Part shown: one piece after another, positions 42,106 through 51,034 of the stretch
How positions within the stretch are numbered: position 1 is the stretch's first letter
Layout: each line of letters begins with the position of its first letter
NCBI RefSeq assembly: GCF_016862315.1
Contig: NZ_BOMS01000094.1
Location: 1 to 64,000 of the forward strand
Direction of reading: 5' to 3'
Source: Actinoplanes palleronii
Lineage (GTDB): Bacteria; Actinomycetota; Actinomycetes; Mycobacteriales; Micromonosporaceae
Length of the DNA stretch: 64,000 nucleotides
Made by a program: the position numbers and the translations under genes
The notes under the pieces: model-generated
Databases searched by the model: none
Told to the model about the DNA's origin: nothing
What the model saw: only the letters and a program-made list of their open reading frames with translations

Positions 42106-43644
42106 ATGCCGGACCCCGCCGCGCTGCGCGAAGTGGCGTTGATCCTGCGCGACGGCGACGACGTCGCGGTCGCCACCCAAGACCTCGACGAGGGCCGCAC
42201 GCTGCGCTTCCCTGACGGCGACCGCACGATCGGCACGCCGGTCCCCCGCGGCCACAAGGTCGCGCTGCGGGACCTGCCCACCGGCGCCCGGATCCACAAG
42301 TACGGCCAGGTCATCGGCCGGGCCACCGCCCCGATCCGGGCCGGCGACCACGTGCACGCGCACAACCTCGGGATGGACGCCGTCGAGCACGACTACGAGT
42401 TCGGCACCGCCGGCGTGGTGATCACCCCGGCCGCCGAGGTCCGGACGTTCCAGGGCTACCGCCGCGCCGACGGCCGGGTCGGCACCCGCAACTACGTCGG
42501 CATCGTCACCTCGGTCAACTGCTCCGCGTCGACCGCCCGGATGATCGCCGACCAGTTCCGCGGCCCGCTGATGGACGCGTACCCGCACGTCGACGGCGTG
42601 GTCGCGCTCGCCCACGACTCCGGCTGCGGCCTGGTCCCGGCCAGCGAGGGCGGGCAGATCCTGCAGCGCACCCTGCGCGGGTACGCCACCCACCCGAACA
42701 TCGGCGGCCTGCTCGTGCTCGGCCTCGGCTGCGAGATGATCGCCGTGCAGACCCTGCTCGCCGACCTGGACGCGCCCGCCGACACGCTGATCGAGCGGAT
42801 GACCATCCAGGAGACCGGCGGGGTGCGCGCCACCGTACGGGCCGGCACCGAGGTGGTCCGCACCATGCTGGTCCGGCTGGACGAACGCCGCCGCGAGACG
42901 GTGCCGGCCTCGGCGCTCGTGCTCGGGCTCAACTGCGGCGGCTCGGACGGCTACTCCGGGATCACCGCGAACCCGGCCCTCGGCCACGCCTCCGACCTGC
43001 TGGTGGCGCAGGGCGCGACGACGGTGCTGGCCGAGACGCCCGAGGTGTTCGGCGCCGAGCACCTGCTCACCCGGCGGGCGGTCAGCCGTGACGTCGGGCA
43101 GCGGCTGCTGGACCGGATCGCCTGGTGGCACACGTACGTCGAGGCCGGCGGCGGCACCCTGGACAACAACCCGTCGCCGGGCAACAAGGCCGGCGGGCTC
43201 ACCACCATCCTGGAGAAGTCCCTGGGCGCGGTCGCCAAGGGCGGCTCGGCACCGTTGACCGCGGTCTACGAGTACGCCGAGCGGGTCACCGAGCCCGGCT
43301 TCACCTTCATGGACACCCCCGGGTACGACCCGGTGTCGGTGACCGGGCTGGTCGCCGGCGGGGCCACCGTCGTCTGCTTCACCACCGGGCGCGGCTCGGT
43401 GCTCGGCGGCAAACCCGCCCCGGTCCTCAAGATCGCCACCAACTCGGAGATCTACCAGCGGATGCGGGACGACATGGACCTGGACACCGGCGGCATCGTG
43501 GCCGGGACCACCACCATCCGGGCGGTCGGCGAGGAGATCTTCGAGGCCGTCCTGGCCGCCGCGTCCGGCCGGCTCACCGCCAGCGAGGACCTCGACCTGG
43601 GCCGCGACGAGTTCGTGCCCTGGCAGTTGGGCGCGGTCACCTGA
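42106..43644 (+). CDS. UxaA-family (altronate/galactarate dehydratase-like) hydro-lyase
   Basis: 512 residues. An N-terminal SAF domain (about 20-95; K-Y-G-Q-V-I-G-R-A-T-A-P-I-R-A-G-D-H-V-H-A-H-N-L-G-M) is joined to a UxaA/GarD catalytic domain: G-Y-R-R-A-D-G-R-V-G-T-R-N-Y, N-C-S-A-S, H-D-S-G-C-G and G-L-N-C-G-G-S-D-G-Y-S-G. Family members are iron-dependent dehydratases of hexonates or hexarates. SD GGGAGG precedes the ATG; an in-frame ATG at 42055 lies before the operator. Acts in sugar-acid catabolism, but no other pathway gene is adjacent. Confidence 0.9.
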   Translation: MPDPAALREVALILRDGDDVAVATQDLDEGRTLRFPDGDRTIGTPVPRGHKVALRDLPTGARIHKYGQVIGRATAPIRAGDHVHAHNLGMDAVEHDYEFGTAGVVITPAAEVRTFQGYRRADGRVGTRNYVGIVTSVNCSASTARMIADQFRGPLMDAYPHVDGVVALAHDSGCGLVPASEGGQILQRTLRGYATHPNIGGLLVLGLGCEMIAVQTLLADLDAPADTLIERMTIQETGGVRATVRAGTEVVRTMLVRLDERRRETVPASALVLGLNCGGSDGYSGITANPALGHASDLLVAQGATTVLAETPEVFGAEHLLTRRAVSRDVGQRLLDRIAWWHTYVEAGGGTLDNNPSPGNKAGGLTTILEKSLGAVAKGGSAPLTAVYEYAERVTEPGFTFMDTPGYDPVSVTGLVAGGATVVCFTTGRGSVLGGKPAPVLKIATNSEIYQRMRDDMDLDTGGIVAGTTTIRAVGEEIFEAVLAAASGRLTASEDLDLGRDEFVPWQLGAVT

Positions 43645-43661
43645 CGCCCTAAGATCGCCGG

Positions 43662-45182
43662 ATGACCACGGCGGTGACGGAGCAAAAGTCCGTAGTGCCC
43701 GAGCTCGTCCGGCGACGGCTGTCGACGCTGGACACCCGGCTCGATCCGTACTCCTGGCTGGTCACCGCGGTGATCGTGGCGGCCGCCGCGATCCTGCGGC
43801 TGAGCGGGGTCAGCAACCCGCAGAAGCTGGTCTTCGACGAGGTCTACTACCCGAACGACGCCTGGGACATGCTGCACCGCGGCGTCGAGTGGGACGAGGC
43901 GAACAACGGCCCCGGCTACGTCGTGCACCCGCCGCTCGGCAAGTGGATGATCGCCATCGGCGAGAAAATCTTCGGCAACACCGAGCTGGGCTGGCGCTTC
44001 CCCACCGCGATCGCCGGCACCCTGATGATCCTGATCCTGATCCGGGTCGCCTACCGGATGTTCCACTCGATCGTCCTGGCCGGGATCGCCGGCCTGCTGA
44101 TGACGCTGGACGGCTTCCAGCTGGTGCTGTCCCGCACCTCGCTGCTGGACATCTTCCTCGGCCTGTTCATCCTGCTGGCCTTCGCCTGCGCGGTGCTCGA
44201 CCGCGACCACTACCGGCGACGCCTGCTGCGCGCCCTGACCGACGGCCGGGATCCGCGCCGGGCGACCCGCGTGCCGTGGTGGCTGCTGGCCACCGGGATC
44301 AGTTTCGGTCTCGCCTGCGGCGTGAAGTGGAGCGCCCTGTTCTTCCTGCCGGCCTTCGCCGCGCTGATCGTCCTCTGGCGGGTGCAGGCCCGCCGCTCGG
44401 CCGGCCTGACCCGCCCGCTGCGTGCAGGCATCGTCGGCGACCTGGGCTGGGGCCTGACGAGTTTCGCCCTGGCCGGCGTGTTCTACCTGGCCACCTGGAC
44501 CGGCTGGCTGCTCACCGACACCGGCTACTACCGGCACTTCCGCGCCGACAACGGCCTGAGCGAACCGCCGATCCTGGGCGCGCTGCTCAACCTGTGGCAC
44601 TACCACGACTCGGCCTACGGCTTCCACAGCGGACTGACCACCCCGCACCGCTACCAGTCCTGGCCGTGGCAGTGGCTGCTGCTCGGCCGCCCGGTCGCGT
44701 TCGACTGGGCCACCCCCACCGGCTGCGGCGCCCCGAGCTGCGCCAGCGAGATCCTGCTGCTCGGCACCCCGTTGCTGTGGTGGTCGTTCCTGCCGGCCCT
44801 GGCCGCCCTGCTCTGGCTCGGCATCGCCCGCCGCGACTGGCGCGCCACCGCGATCCTGGCACCGGCCGCGGCCGGCCTGCTCCCCTGGTTCTACTACGCG
44901 GTCGCGGACGGCCGGACGATGTTCTCGTTCTACGCCCTGCCCGCCCTGCCGTTCCTGATCCTCGCCGTCGTCTACGTCCTCGGCGCGATCATGACCCCGC
45001 CCACCGGCATGGCCATCGGCCCGGCCCGCACCGACCGCCAGCTGATCGGCACGGTCGTGGTAGCCGTCTACGTCACGCTGATCGCCGTCTGCTTCGCCTA
45101 CTTCTACCCGATCTTCGTAGGCCACCCGCTGCCCTACGAGGACTGGCACGCCCGCATGTGGCTGGGCGACCGCTGGATCTGA
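43662..45182 (+). CDS. pmt: Dolichyl/polyprenyl-phosphate-mannose protein O-mannosyltransferase
   Basis: 506 residues, a PMT-family GT-C glycosyltransferase with ten or more membrane helices. The first extracytoplasmic loop carries K-L-V-F-D-E-V-Y-Y-P-N-D-A-W with the essential acidic residues, then V-H-P-P-L-G-K-W and G-W-R-F-P. Transfers mannose from polyprenyl phosphate to secreted proteins during Sec export. TAAGAT 6 nt before the ATG gives a leaderless start. Its TGA is directly followed by C-G-C and a T7 run that belongs to element copy E. Confidence 0.93.
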   Translation: MTTAVTEQKSVVPELVRRRLSTLDTRLDPYSWLVTAVIVAAAAILRLSGVSNPQKLVFDEVYYPNDAWDMLHRGVEWDEANNGPGYVVHPPLGKWMIAIGEKIFGNTELGWRFPTAIAGTLMILILIRVAYRMFHSIVLAGIAGLLMTLDGFQLVLSRTSLLDIFLGLFILLAFACAVLDRDHYRRRLLRALTDGRDPRRATRVPWWLLATGISFGLACGVKWSALFFLPAFAALIVLWRVQARRSAGLTRPLRAGIVGDLGWGLTSFALAGVFYLATWTGWLLTDTGYYRHFRADNGLSEPPILGALLNLWHYHDSAYGFHSGLTTPHRYQSWPWQWLLLGRPVAFDWATPTGCGAPSCASEILLLGTPLLWWSFLPALAALLWLGIARRDWRATAILAPAAAGLLPWFYYAVADGRTMFSFYALPALPFLILAVVYVLGAIMTPPTGMAIGPARTDRQLIGTVVVAVYVTLIAVCFAYFYPIFVGHPLPYEDWHARMWLGDRWI

Positions 45183-45183
45183 C

Positions 45184-45241
45184 CGCTTTTTTTGGGTACG
45201 GATACCGAGCGGCCCGCCGCAGGCGACAAGCCACGCTCAGG
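45184..45241 (-). repeat. Dispersed element, partial copy E
   Basis: On the minus strand GCGTGGCTTGTCGCCTGCGG is followed by CGCTCGGTATCCGTACCC, aligning with copy D (GTGTCGCCTGCGGAC...GTATGCGTACCGG). The 5' portion with the ACGGGACGTGG core is missing or degenerate. It starts one base after the mannosyltransferase stop. Confidence 0.6.
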
Positions 45242-45348
45242 GCCGGTCCCGCGCCCGGCCGCTGCCACTCCGGGCCCAGCCGCGCCCCCAGACCGCGTCG
45301 CTCACCGCGCGAGACCGCGGCCACTCCCGGCCGCGGCGCGCCCACGGT

Positions 45349-45408
45349 CCCCGGCTGGTTCTCAGGGGTGTCACGCCGCCCCCGAGACACCCCTGACAGC
45401 CAGCCGGG
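45349..45408. repeat. Hairpin-family repeat H5
   Basis: CCCCGGCTGG...CCAGCCGGG arms with inner TCAGGGGTGTC and GAGACACCCCTGA; left flank CCACGGTCCCCGG is shared with H4 (GCACGGTCCCCGG). Lies between the convergent mannosyltransferase and beta-helix genes. Confidence 0.83.
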
Positions 45409-45462
45409 ACCGCCGCGGCGCGGCGCGGTCCGGAGTAGCAGCGGTCTCGCGTCGCTGCCGGG

Positions 45463-46686
45463 TCAGGAGAGCTTGGAGCCCGTCACCTTCGGGGAGCCGG
45501 CACCGAGGTAGAAGATGCCGGGCAGGCCGTCGGTCTCGAAGCCGGCGCTCGGGTTCCGGCGCAGCTTCGAGTTCCGGATGATCAGGTGGCCGGAGCGGTC
45601 GTTGCTGACGAAGAAGATCGCGCCGCCGCCCTCGGCCGCCTTGTTGTTCTCGATCACCGTGCCGTCCAGGGTGAGCGTGAACGTGTCGCCGTCGAGGTAG
45701 ATCGCGCCGCCGCTGCCGCCGCCCGGTGTGCCGGAGCGGGCCGGGTTCGCGCCCTTGCCGACCGCCGCGTTGCCGCTGAAGTAGCTGTTCAGCACGGTCC
45801 AGGACACGCCGATGCTGCTCAGCGCGGACCCGTTCGAGCAGGTGCCGCCGGTGAACGTGCTGCCGACAACGTAGACCGGGTCGTCGCCGCCCTGGTCGAG
45901 CACGCGCAGCGCGGCGCCGCCGAGGTCCGGGCCGCTCCGGTCGCACCGGTTGCCGGTGAACCGCGAGTTGACCACCTTCAGGTGCCCGCCGCGGACGAAG
46001 ACCGCGCCGCCGCCCTCCTCGCCGCTGTTGTTGCCGCCGGTGAACGCCATGTTCTGGATCGTCAGGCGGGGCGAGTCCTGGTCGTCGCAGTGCGAGGTGG
46101 TCCAGCCCTGCGCCTCGTCGCACGTGTTCATGTAGAGGATCCGGCGCTTACCGGCCCCGCTCAGCGTGATCTTGCCGCCGCCGTCCAGGACGATCGGGGA
46201 GTTCGCGTTGCGGACCTTCGCGGTCGCGGCCATCGTGATGGTGACCGGCGCGGGCCCGCAGTCGAAGGTGATCACGCCACCGGCCCCGACCGCCTTGACG
46301 ACCGCGGCCGAGGTGCAGCTCGCCGGGGTGCCCTTGCCGACCGTGCGGTCGGGGTTCCCGGTGTCGACCGCCCGGGCCGCGGCCGGGATCGAGGCCCCGC
46401 CGCCCGGATTGCCGGGTTTCGGCAGGGTGGTCGATTTGACGGGTTTCTTCGACGGGGACACGGAGACCGACGGGACGGCCGAGGGCGGCACGGACGCCGC
46501 GGGTGACGTGGGCGCCGCCGGGACCGCGGAAGCGGAGACACCGGGCACCACCGCGGGCTCAGCCGAGACGACCGGCGGGTCGTCGGCACCGCAGGCGGCC
46601 ACCGAACCCATCATGAGCAAACCCAGCGCCCCGGCCACCAAGCCCTGCCGAAACGCCCCGGCCCGCAGTCCCCGTCGAATTCGCAC
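45463..46686 (-). CDS. Secreted right-handed beta-helix lipoprotein
   Basis: 407 residues. Lipoprotein signal with lipobox S-V-A-A-C (Cys about 32), a long Ser/Pro/Val linker (to about 105) and a right-handed parallel beta-helix: repeated G-G-x-I/V-x-L and N-S-x-F-T/S-G-N rungs (L-T-I-Q-N-M-A-F-T-G-G-N-N-S, V-V-N-S-R-F-T-G-N, V-L-N-S-Y-F-S-G-N). The S-F-x-G-N rungs resemble polymorphic-outer-membrane-type and polysaccharide-binding helices. No catalytic pair is evident. GTG start with TAGCAT 6 nt upstream. It lies 32 nt downstream of a LacI gene on the same strand but has its own promoter. Confidence 0.82.
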   Translation of the reverse strand: MRIRRGLRAGAFRQGLVAGALGLLMMGSVAACGADDPPVVSAEPAVVPGVSASAVPAAPTSPAASVPPSAVPSVSVSPSKKPVKSTTLPKPGNPGGGASIPAAARAVDTGNPDRTVGKGTPASCTSAAVVKAVGAGGVITFDCGPAPVTITMAATAKVRNANSPIVLDGGGKITLSGAGKRRILYMNTCDEAQGWTTSHCDDQDSPRLTIQNMAFTGGNNSGEEGGGAVFVRGGHLKVVNSRFTGNRCDRSGPDLGGAALRVLDQGGDDPVYVVGSTFTGGTCSNGSALSSIGVSWTVLNSYFSGNAAVGKGANPARSGTPGGGSGGAIYLDGDTFTLTLDGTVIENNKAAEGGGAIFFVSNDRSGHLIIRNSKLRRNPSAGFETDGLPGIFYLGAGSPKVTGSKLS

Positions 46687-46718
46687 CGGGCGATGCTACG
46701 GCCTGCCACCTCGAAAAA

Positions 46719-47687
46719 CTACGGCCGCGCCACCCCGGACGACGCCCGCACCACCAGGCCGGTCGGCAGCACCGCCTCCCGCTCGGTGGTCGCACCGGTC
46801 CGCCCGAGCAACAGGTCCAGCCCGACCGCGCCGGCCCGATCCTTCGGTACGGCCACGCTCGTCAACGGCGGGTGACTCATCGCGGCCAGGCTCACGTCGT
46901 CGAACCCGACCACGCTCATCCGTTCCGGCACCACCACTCCCCGCGCCGCGAGCCGGTGCAGCACCCCGAGCGCGACCAGGTCGTTGTACGCGAGCACCGC
47001 CGTGGCCGGGCTGTCCAGCACCAGGTCACCGGCGAGCAGCCCGCCGTCGAAGGTCGGCGCCAGCCCACCCAGCGGCAGCAACTCGAGGTCACCGGCGGCG
47101 GACAGCGCGGCGAGCCGCTGCTGCGCGGCCCAGGAGTCCTCGGGTCCGGACACGTACGCGATCCGCCGGTGACCCAGCGCCCGCAGGTGCCGCACCGCCT
47201 GCCGGATCCCGCCGGCGATGTCGGCGACCACCGACGGCAGACCGGGCACCCGCCGGTGCAGCAGCACGGTGCTCTCCGGGTCGGCCGCCGCCAGCAGGTC
47301 CGCGTCGGACGCCCGCGGCGAGCAGAGCAGCACCCCGTCGGTGTTGCGCCCCAGGGTGGCCAGCGCCTCCAGCTCGGCGACCGGGTCCTCGTCGGTGTCG
47401 GTGATGAACACCCCGTGGTCGACCGCCCGCGCCCGCGCCGTCACCCCCTTCGCCACATCAGCGAAGAACGGATTGCGCAGGTCCGGCACGATCAAACCCA
47501 GATTTCCGGTACGACCGGTGATCAGCCCCCGGGCGGCCCGGTTCGGCTGGTACCCGAGCCGGGTGGCGACCTCGAGCACCGCCTCGCGAGTGGCCGGGCT
47601 GACGATGCCGCCGGTCAGCGCCCGGGACACGGTCGACACCGAGACACCGGCCGCCCGTGCGACGTCCTGCACGGTCGTGCGCACCAC
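46719..47687 (-). CDS. LacI-family transcriptional regulator
   Basis: 322 residues. Helix-turn-helix T-V-Q-D-V-A-R-A-A-G-V-S-V-S-T-V-S-R-A-L and hinge L-G-Y-Q-P-N-R-A-A-R-G-L, then a complete effector domain (L-G-L-I-V-P-D-L-R-N-P-F-F and S-V-V-G-F-D-D-V-S). The start is one of two adjacent GTG codons following a G-rich SD. The S-T-V-S-R recognition helix is the classic one for AAACGTTT operators, so it could control the dehydratase (42 kb) or glycosidase (17 kb) promoters. Confidence 0.87.
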   Translation of the reverse strand: MVRTTVQDVARAAGVSVSTVSRALTGGIVSPATREAVLEVATRLGYQPNRAARGLITGRTGNLGLIVPDLRNPFFADVAKGVTARARAVDHGVFITDTDEDPVAELEALATLGRNTDGVLLCSPRASDADLLAAADPESTVLLHRRVPGLPSVVADIAGGIRQAVRHLRALGHRRIAYVSGPEDSWAAQQRLAALSAAGDLELLPLGGLAPTFDGGLLAGDLVLDSPATAVLAYNDLVALGVLHRLAARGVVVPERMSVVGFDDVSLAAMSHPPLTSVAVPKDRAGAVGLDLLLGRTGATTEREAVLPTGLVVRASSGVARP

Positions 47688-47810
47688 GTGGATTCCCCCA
47701 CCCTCGTCACCGGCCCGCGCCAGCATAACGAGCCCGGCGGGTCTCCCTGCGGGCCGACATCTTCATACACTCCAATGGCATGTCGATCCATGGATGCGAC
47801 GGGGGCGATT

Positions 47811-48404
47811 ATGGTCGACGACCCACACGGTGGCAGGCGCACCGATCACACGAAGCTCAACATCTGGCTGACCTTCGCCGGCACGGTCGTCGCCGCACTG
47901 ATCGCGGGCCTCTTCACCCTGCTGGCCACGCGCTCCAGCGACCCGGAGCCGAAGGCCCAGGACCCGCAACAACCGCAGCAACCGGCGACGACCGGCACGA
48001 AGGCCCCGACGGCAGCGGCGACGACAAAAGCCGCGGAAGGCTGGTCCGGCAAGATCGCGGTGCAGAACTCCGCCGTCGAGCTGGATCTGACCCCGCCCCG
48101 GGTGGTCGACAACGCCGACTTCGGCGGTGACGTCAACGTCCGGTTCGGCAGCAGCGGCCGGATCGCCGTGACCAAGACGGCGTTCGGCAACTCGGCGTTC
48201 GCGAGGTGGGAGGGCTCCGGCACGCCGCAGCTCGAGGACTGCCGGCAGGCGGCGATCACCGAGACCGAGGTCGACAAGCTCACCACCGGCGCGGTGCTCT
48301 GCGTGCGGACGACCGAGGGCAGGTTCGCCCGGCTCACCCTGAAGAAGGTCGCCGGCGGCCTGCCCGGGACGGCCACCTTCGACGCGATCGTCTGGACCGA
48401 CTGA
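47811..48404 (+). CDS. Single-pass membrane protein of unknown function
   Basis: 197 residues. Short cytosolic N-terminus (D-D-P-H-G-G-R-R-T-D-H-T-K-L), one transmembrane helix at about 18-39, a Gln/Pro/Thr linker and an extracytoplasmic beta-rich domain with a Cys pair (D-C-R-Q-A and L-C-V-R-T-T-E-G-R-F-A-R-L) probably forming a disulfide. Start uncertain: an in-frame ATG at 47775 is close behind TACACT. Upstream is the divergent LacI gene, downstream a receiver gene with its own promoter. Confidence 0.65.
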   Translation: MVDDPHGGRRTDHTKLNIWLTFAGTVVAALIAGLFTLLATRSSDPEPKAQDPQQPQQPATTGTKAPTAAATTKAAEGWSGKIAVQNSAVELDLTPPRVVDNADFGGDVNVRFGSSGRIAVTKTAFGNSAFARWEGSGTPQLEDCRQAAITETEVDKLTTGAVLCVRTTEGRFARLTLKKVAGGLPGTATFDAIVWTD

Positions 48405-48478
48405 GCCGAGGACAGGTTCACCCTGCGCCACGAGGTGGTGCTTGCCGCCGGAAGTGACGCGGGGCCTATATTTGCGGC

Positions 48479-48925
48479 ATGGCAACCAATGCGACCTCCG
48501 ATCGCGTACTCGATGTGCTGATCGTCGACGACGACGACGCCGACACGCTGATGATCGAGGAAGCGCTGCTCGCGGCGGCACCTCCGCCCGCGGTGCACCG
48601 GGTCGCCGACGGCAGCGAGGCGATGGACTACCTGCTGCAGCGGGGCGCCTACACCGACGCGACCCGGCCGGACCTGATCCTGCTGGACCTGAACATGCCC
48701 CGGATGAGCGGGCACGAGGTGCTCGCCGCGGTGAAGAGCAACGACGCGTTGAAGCGGATCCCGGTGGTGGTGCTGACCACGTCGACCGCGCTGCCGGACA
48801 TCACCGCGAGCTACACCCGGCACGCGAACGCGTTCGTGACCAAGCCGATGGACCTGGACGGGTTCGAGGAAGCCGTACAGAAGATCAAGAACTTCTACAA
48901 CGATGTCGCGATCCTGCCGGACTGA
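48479..48925 (+). CDS. Stand-alone response-regulator receiver (Rcp1 type)
   Basis: 148 residues, a single receiver domain with no output. Acidic pocket in V-D-D-D-D, phospho-acceptor Asp70 in L-L-D-L-N-M-P, Thr in V-L-T-T-S and Lys in V-T-K-P-M. The long loop and C-terminal F-Y-N-D-V-A resemble the Rcp1/phytochrome-partner receivers. ATG start with a near-perfect TATATT 6 nt upstream. No histidine kinase is adjacent; the hybrid kinase at 34 kb is a distant candidate. Confidence 0.87.
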   Translation: MATNATSDRVLDVLIVDDDDADTLMIEEALLAAAPPPAVHRVADGSEAMDYLLQRGAYTDATRPDLILLDLNMPRMSGHEVLAAVKSNDALKRIPVVVLTTSTALPDITASYTRHANAFVTKPMDLDGFEEAVQKIKNFYNDVAILPD

Positions 48926-48997
48926 CCCGGCCCCTACGCCGGCCCCGACGCGCGTTCGGGGGCGGCAAAGCGTGAGACACCTCACCCTGCGTGAAAG

Positions 48998-49013
48998 TTA
49001 GGCGAGCCTTACC
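48998..49013. promoter_or_regulatory. Possible iron-box-like site
   Basis: TTAGGCGAGCCTTACC resembles half of a DtxR/IdeR iron box (TTAGG...CCTTA symmetry) about 190 nt upstream of fprA. Imperfect, so only a candidate. Confidence 0.3.
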
Positions 49014-49111
49014 AGCCCGCTGGCGAGGCTCCTACCAGCGCAAACAACCCCGCAACGACCTCGGCGGGCGGCTCCGGCCGCCGACCGACCGGCGAGACGA
49101 AACTTGATCTG

Positions 49112-49121
49112 AACCTAGGTT
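49112..49121. promoter_or_regulatory. Palindrome AACCTAGGTT upstream of fprA
   Basis: A perfect 10-bp palindrome nested in AAACTT (49100) ... AAGTTT (49123), in an AT-rich stretch 80 nt before the fprA start. Likely a promoter-proximal operator. Confidence 0.45.
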
Positions 49122-49203
49122 GAAGTTTTACAGTTCGTGTTCGCCCGGACGTCGATCTTGGCTGGGCTGGAGTGCACGCACGAGTGAGCGAGGGAACGCG
49201 ACT

Positions 49204-50550
49204 ATGGACCGCCCCCTGAGGGTTGCCGTCATCGGCGCCGGCCCGGCCGGCATCTATGCCGCCGACCACCTCATCAAAGCCGACCCGGACGTCACCGTCG
49301 ACATCCTCGACAAGCTGCCGACCCCGTACGGCCTGATCCGGTACGGCGTCGCACCGGACCACCCGCGGATCAAAGAGATCATCAACGCGCTCTTCCGGAT
49401 CCTGGACAACCCGCGGATCCGCTTCATCGGCAACGTCGCGTACGGCGTGGACGTCAAGCCGGAGGAGCTGAGCCGCTTCTACGACGCGACGATCGTCTCG
49501 ACCGGCGCCGAGAAGGACCGGGCCCTGGACATCCCGGGCATCGACCTGCAGGGCAGCTTCGGCGGCGCGGACTTCGCGTCCTGGTACAACGGACACCCGG
49601 ACGTCTCCCGGGACTGGCCTCTGGAGGCCACCGAGGTCGCCGTGATCGGCGCCGGCAACGTCGCCGTCGACGTGGCCCGGATCCTCGCCAAGACCGCCGA
49701 CGAGCTGCTGGTCACCGAGATCCCGGACAACGTCTACCAGGCACTGAAGTCGAGCCCGGTCACCGACGTGCACCTGTTCTCCCGGCGCGGCCCGGCGCAG
49801 GTCAAGTTCACCCCGCAGGAGCTGCGCGAACTCGACCACTCGCCGAACGTCGAGGTGATCGTCCACCCCGAGGGCATCGAGTTCGACGAGGGCAGCCTCG
49901 AGGCGATGCGGCAGACCCGGCACGTGAAGATGTGCGTCGACATCCTGCAGAACTGGGCGGTCCGCGACCCGCGGGACCGGCCGCGCCGGCTGCACCTGTA
50001 CTTCCTGCAGGCCCCGGTCGAGGTGCTCGGCGAGGACGGCAAGGTCGTCGGCCTGCGCACCGAGACCCAGGAGCTGACCGGTGACGGCTGGGTCCGCGGC
50101 ACCGGCGAGTTCACCGACTGGAACGTGCAGGCGGTCTACCGCGCCGTCGGCTACCTCAGCAGCGCGCTGCCGGACCTGCCGTTCGACACCAAGACCGGTA
50201 CCATCCCGCACGCCGCCGGCCGGGTCCTGGACCTCGACGGCGAACCGATCCCCGGCATGTACGTGGCCGGCTGGATCAAGCGCGGCCCGGTCGGCCTGAT
50301 CGGCCACACCAAGGGCTGCTCCGGCGAGACGGTGGCCAGCCTGCTGGCCGACGCCGACCAGCTCGCGAAGGCACCGGCGCACGACCCGGCCGAGGTCATC
50401 GCGTACCTGGAGCAGCGCGAGCTGCCGTACACCACGTGGGAGGGCTGGCAGAAGCTGGACGCCCACGAGATCGCGCTGGGTGAGCCGCACGGCCGCAAGC
50501 GGGTCAAGGTCGTCGCGCGCGACGAGATGACCGGCATCAGCAAGCACTGA
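49204..50550 (+). CDS. fprA: Ferredoxin/adrenodoxin-NADP+ reductase FprA
   Basis: 448 residues, full length for the adrenodoxin-reductase-like FprA family. FAD-binding V-I-G-A-G-P-A-G-I-Y-A-A-D at the N-terminus, P-Y-G-L-I-R-Y-G-V-A-P-D-H family signature, NADP-binding V-I-G-A-G-N-V-A-V-D-V-A-R and the late G-W-I-K-R-G-P-V-G-L-I-G motif. Moves electrons from NADPH to ferredoxins such as those of P450 systems. SD GAGGGAA precedes the ATG. A strong terminator follows. Confidence 0.94.
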   Translation: MDRPLRVAVIGAGPAGIYAADHLIKADPDVTVDILDKLPTPYGLIRYGVAPDHPRIKEIINALFRILDNPRIRFIGNVAYGVDVKPEELSRFYDATIVSTGAEKDRALDIPGIDLQGSFGGADFASWYNGHPDVSRDWPLEATEVAVIGAGNVAVDVARILAKTADELLVTEIPDNVYQALKSSPVTDVHLFSRRGPAQVKFTPQELRELDHSPNVEVIVHPEGIEFDEGSLEAMRQTRHVKMCVDILQNWAVRDPRDRPRRLHLYFLQAPVEVLGEDGKVVGLRTETQELTGDGWVRGTGEFTDWNVQAVYRAVGYLSSALPDLPFDTKTGTIPHAAGRVLDLDGEPIPGMYVAGWIKRGPVGLIGHTKGCSGETVASLLADADQLAKAPAHDPAEVIAYLEQRELPYTTWEGWQKLDAHEIALGEPHGRKRVKVVARDEMTGISKH

Positions 50551-50562
50551 TCCACCGACGAG

Positions 50563-50590
50563 AAATGGGGGCCCGACCGGGCCCCCATTT
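50563..50590 (+). terminator. Intrinsic terminator after fprA
   Basis: A perfect 12-bp stem (50563-50574 with 50579-50590) and a 4-nt loop; the stem starts AAAT and ends ATTT followed by TCGTTC. Works in both directions, but cspA on the other strand ends at 50728, over 130 nt away. Confidence 0.85.
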
Positions 50591-50727
50591 TCGTTCAATA
50601 CCCTCTACTCCGGAATAGAAAGCGGCCGACCTCCCCGGGAGATCACGCGGAAACCGCGGATCTCAACCTTGGGCGATCGGCCGCCACCTGTCCCAGCAGG
50701 CCCGAACCGGGCCGCCGGGCAGTTACA

Positions 50728-50931
50728 TCACAGCGGGCGGATGTTCTCCGCCTGAAGGCCCTTCTGGCCCTGGGTCACCGAGAACTCCACCCGCTGGTTC
50801 TCCTCGAGGCTGCGGAAGCCCGAGGTGGCAATGGCGGAGAAGTGCGCGAACACGTCGGGGCCGCCATCATCCTGGGTGATGAATCCGAAGCCCTTGTCGC
50901 TGTTGAACCACTTGACGGTACCGGTGGCCAT
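50728..50931 (-). CDS. CspA-family cold-shock protein
   Basis: 67 residues, the standard length. RNP1 K-G-F-G-F-I and RNP2 V-F-A-H-F motifs are present, with G-T-V-K-W-F-N at the N-terminus. RNA/ssDNA-binding chaperone. SD AAGGAG 7 nt before ATG. The 5' leader (to about 51030) is long and A/T-richer than the surroundings, as is usual for cold-shock genes. Confidence 0.96.
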   Translation of the reverse strand: MATGTVKWFNSDKGFGFITQDDGGPDVFAHFSAIATSGFRSLEENQRVEFSVTQGQKGLQAENIRPL

Positions 50932-51034
50932 GTTCTACTCCTTGACGACTGGTGAGGGACCGCACCGTGCGGAACCTCGCGTCGCAGCGCCGATTCCCTG
51001 GATCCCGCAGCCAACCAAAGGCTTGAAGAATCAA

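Noticed and set aside
45187..45194. T-run after the mannosyltransferase as an intrinsic terminator
   Set aside because: No stem precedes it; the T-run belongs to the edge of element copy E.
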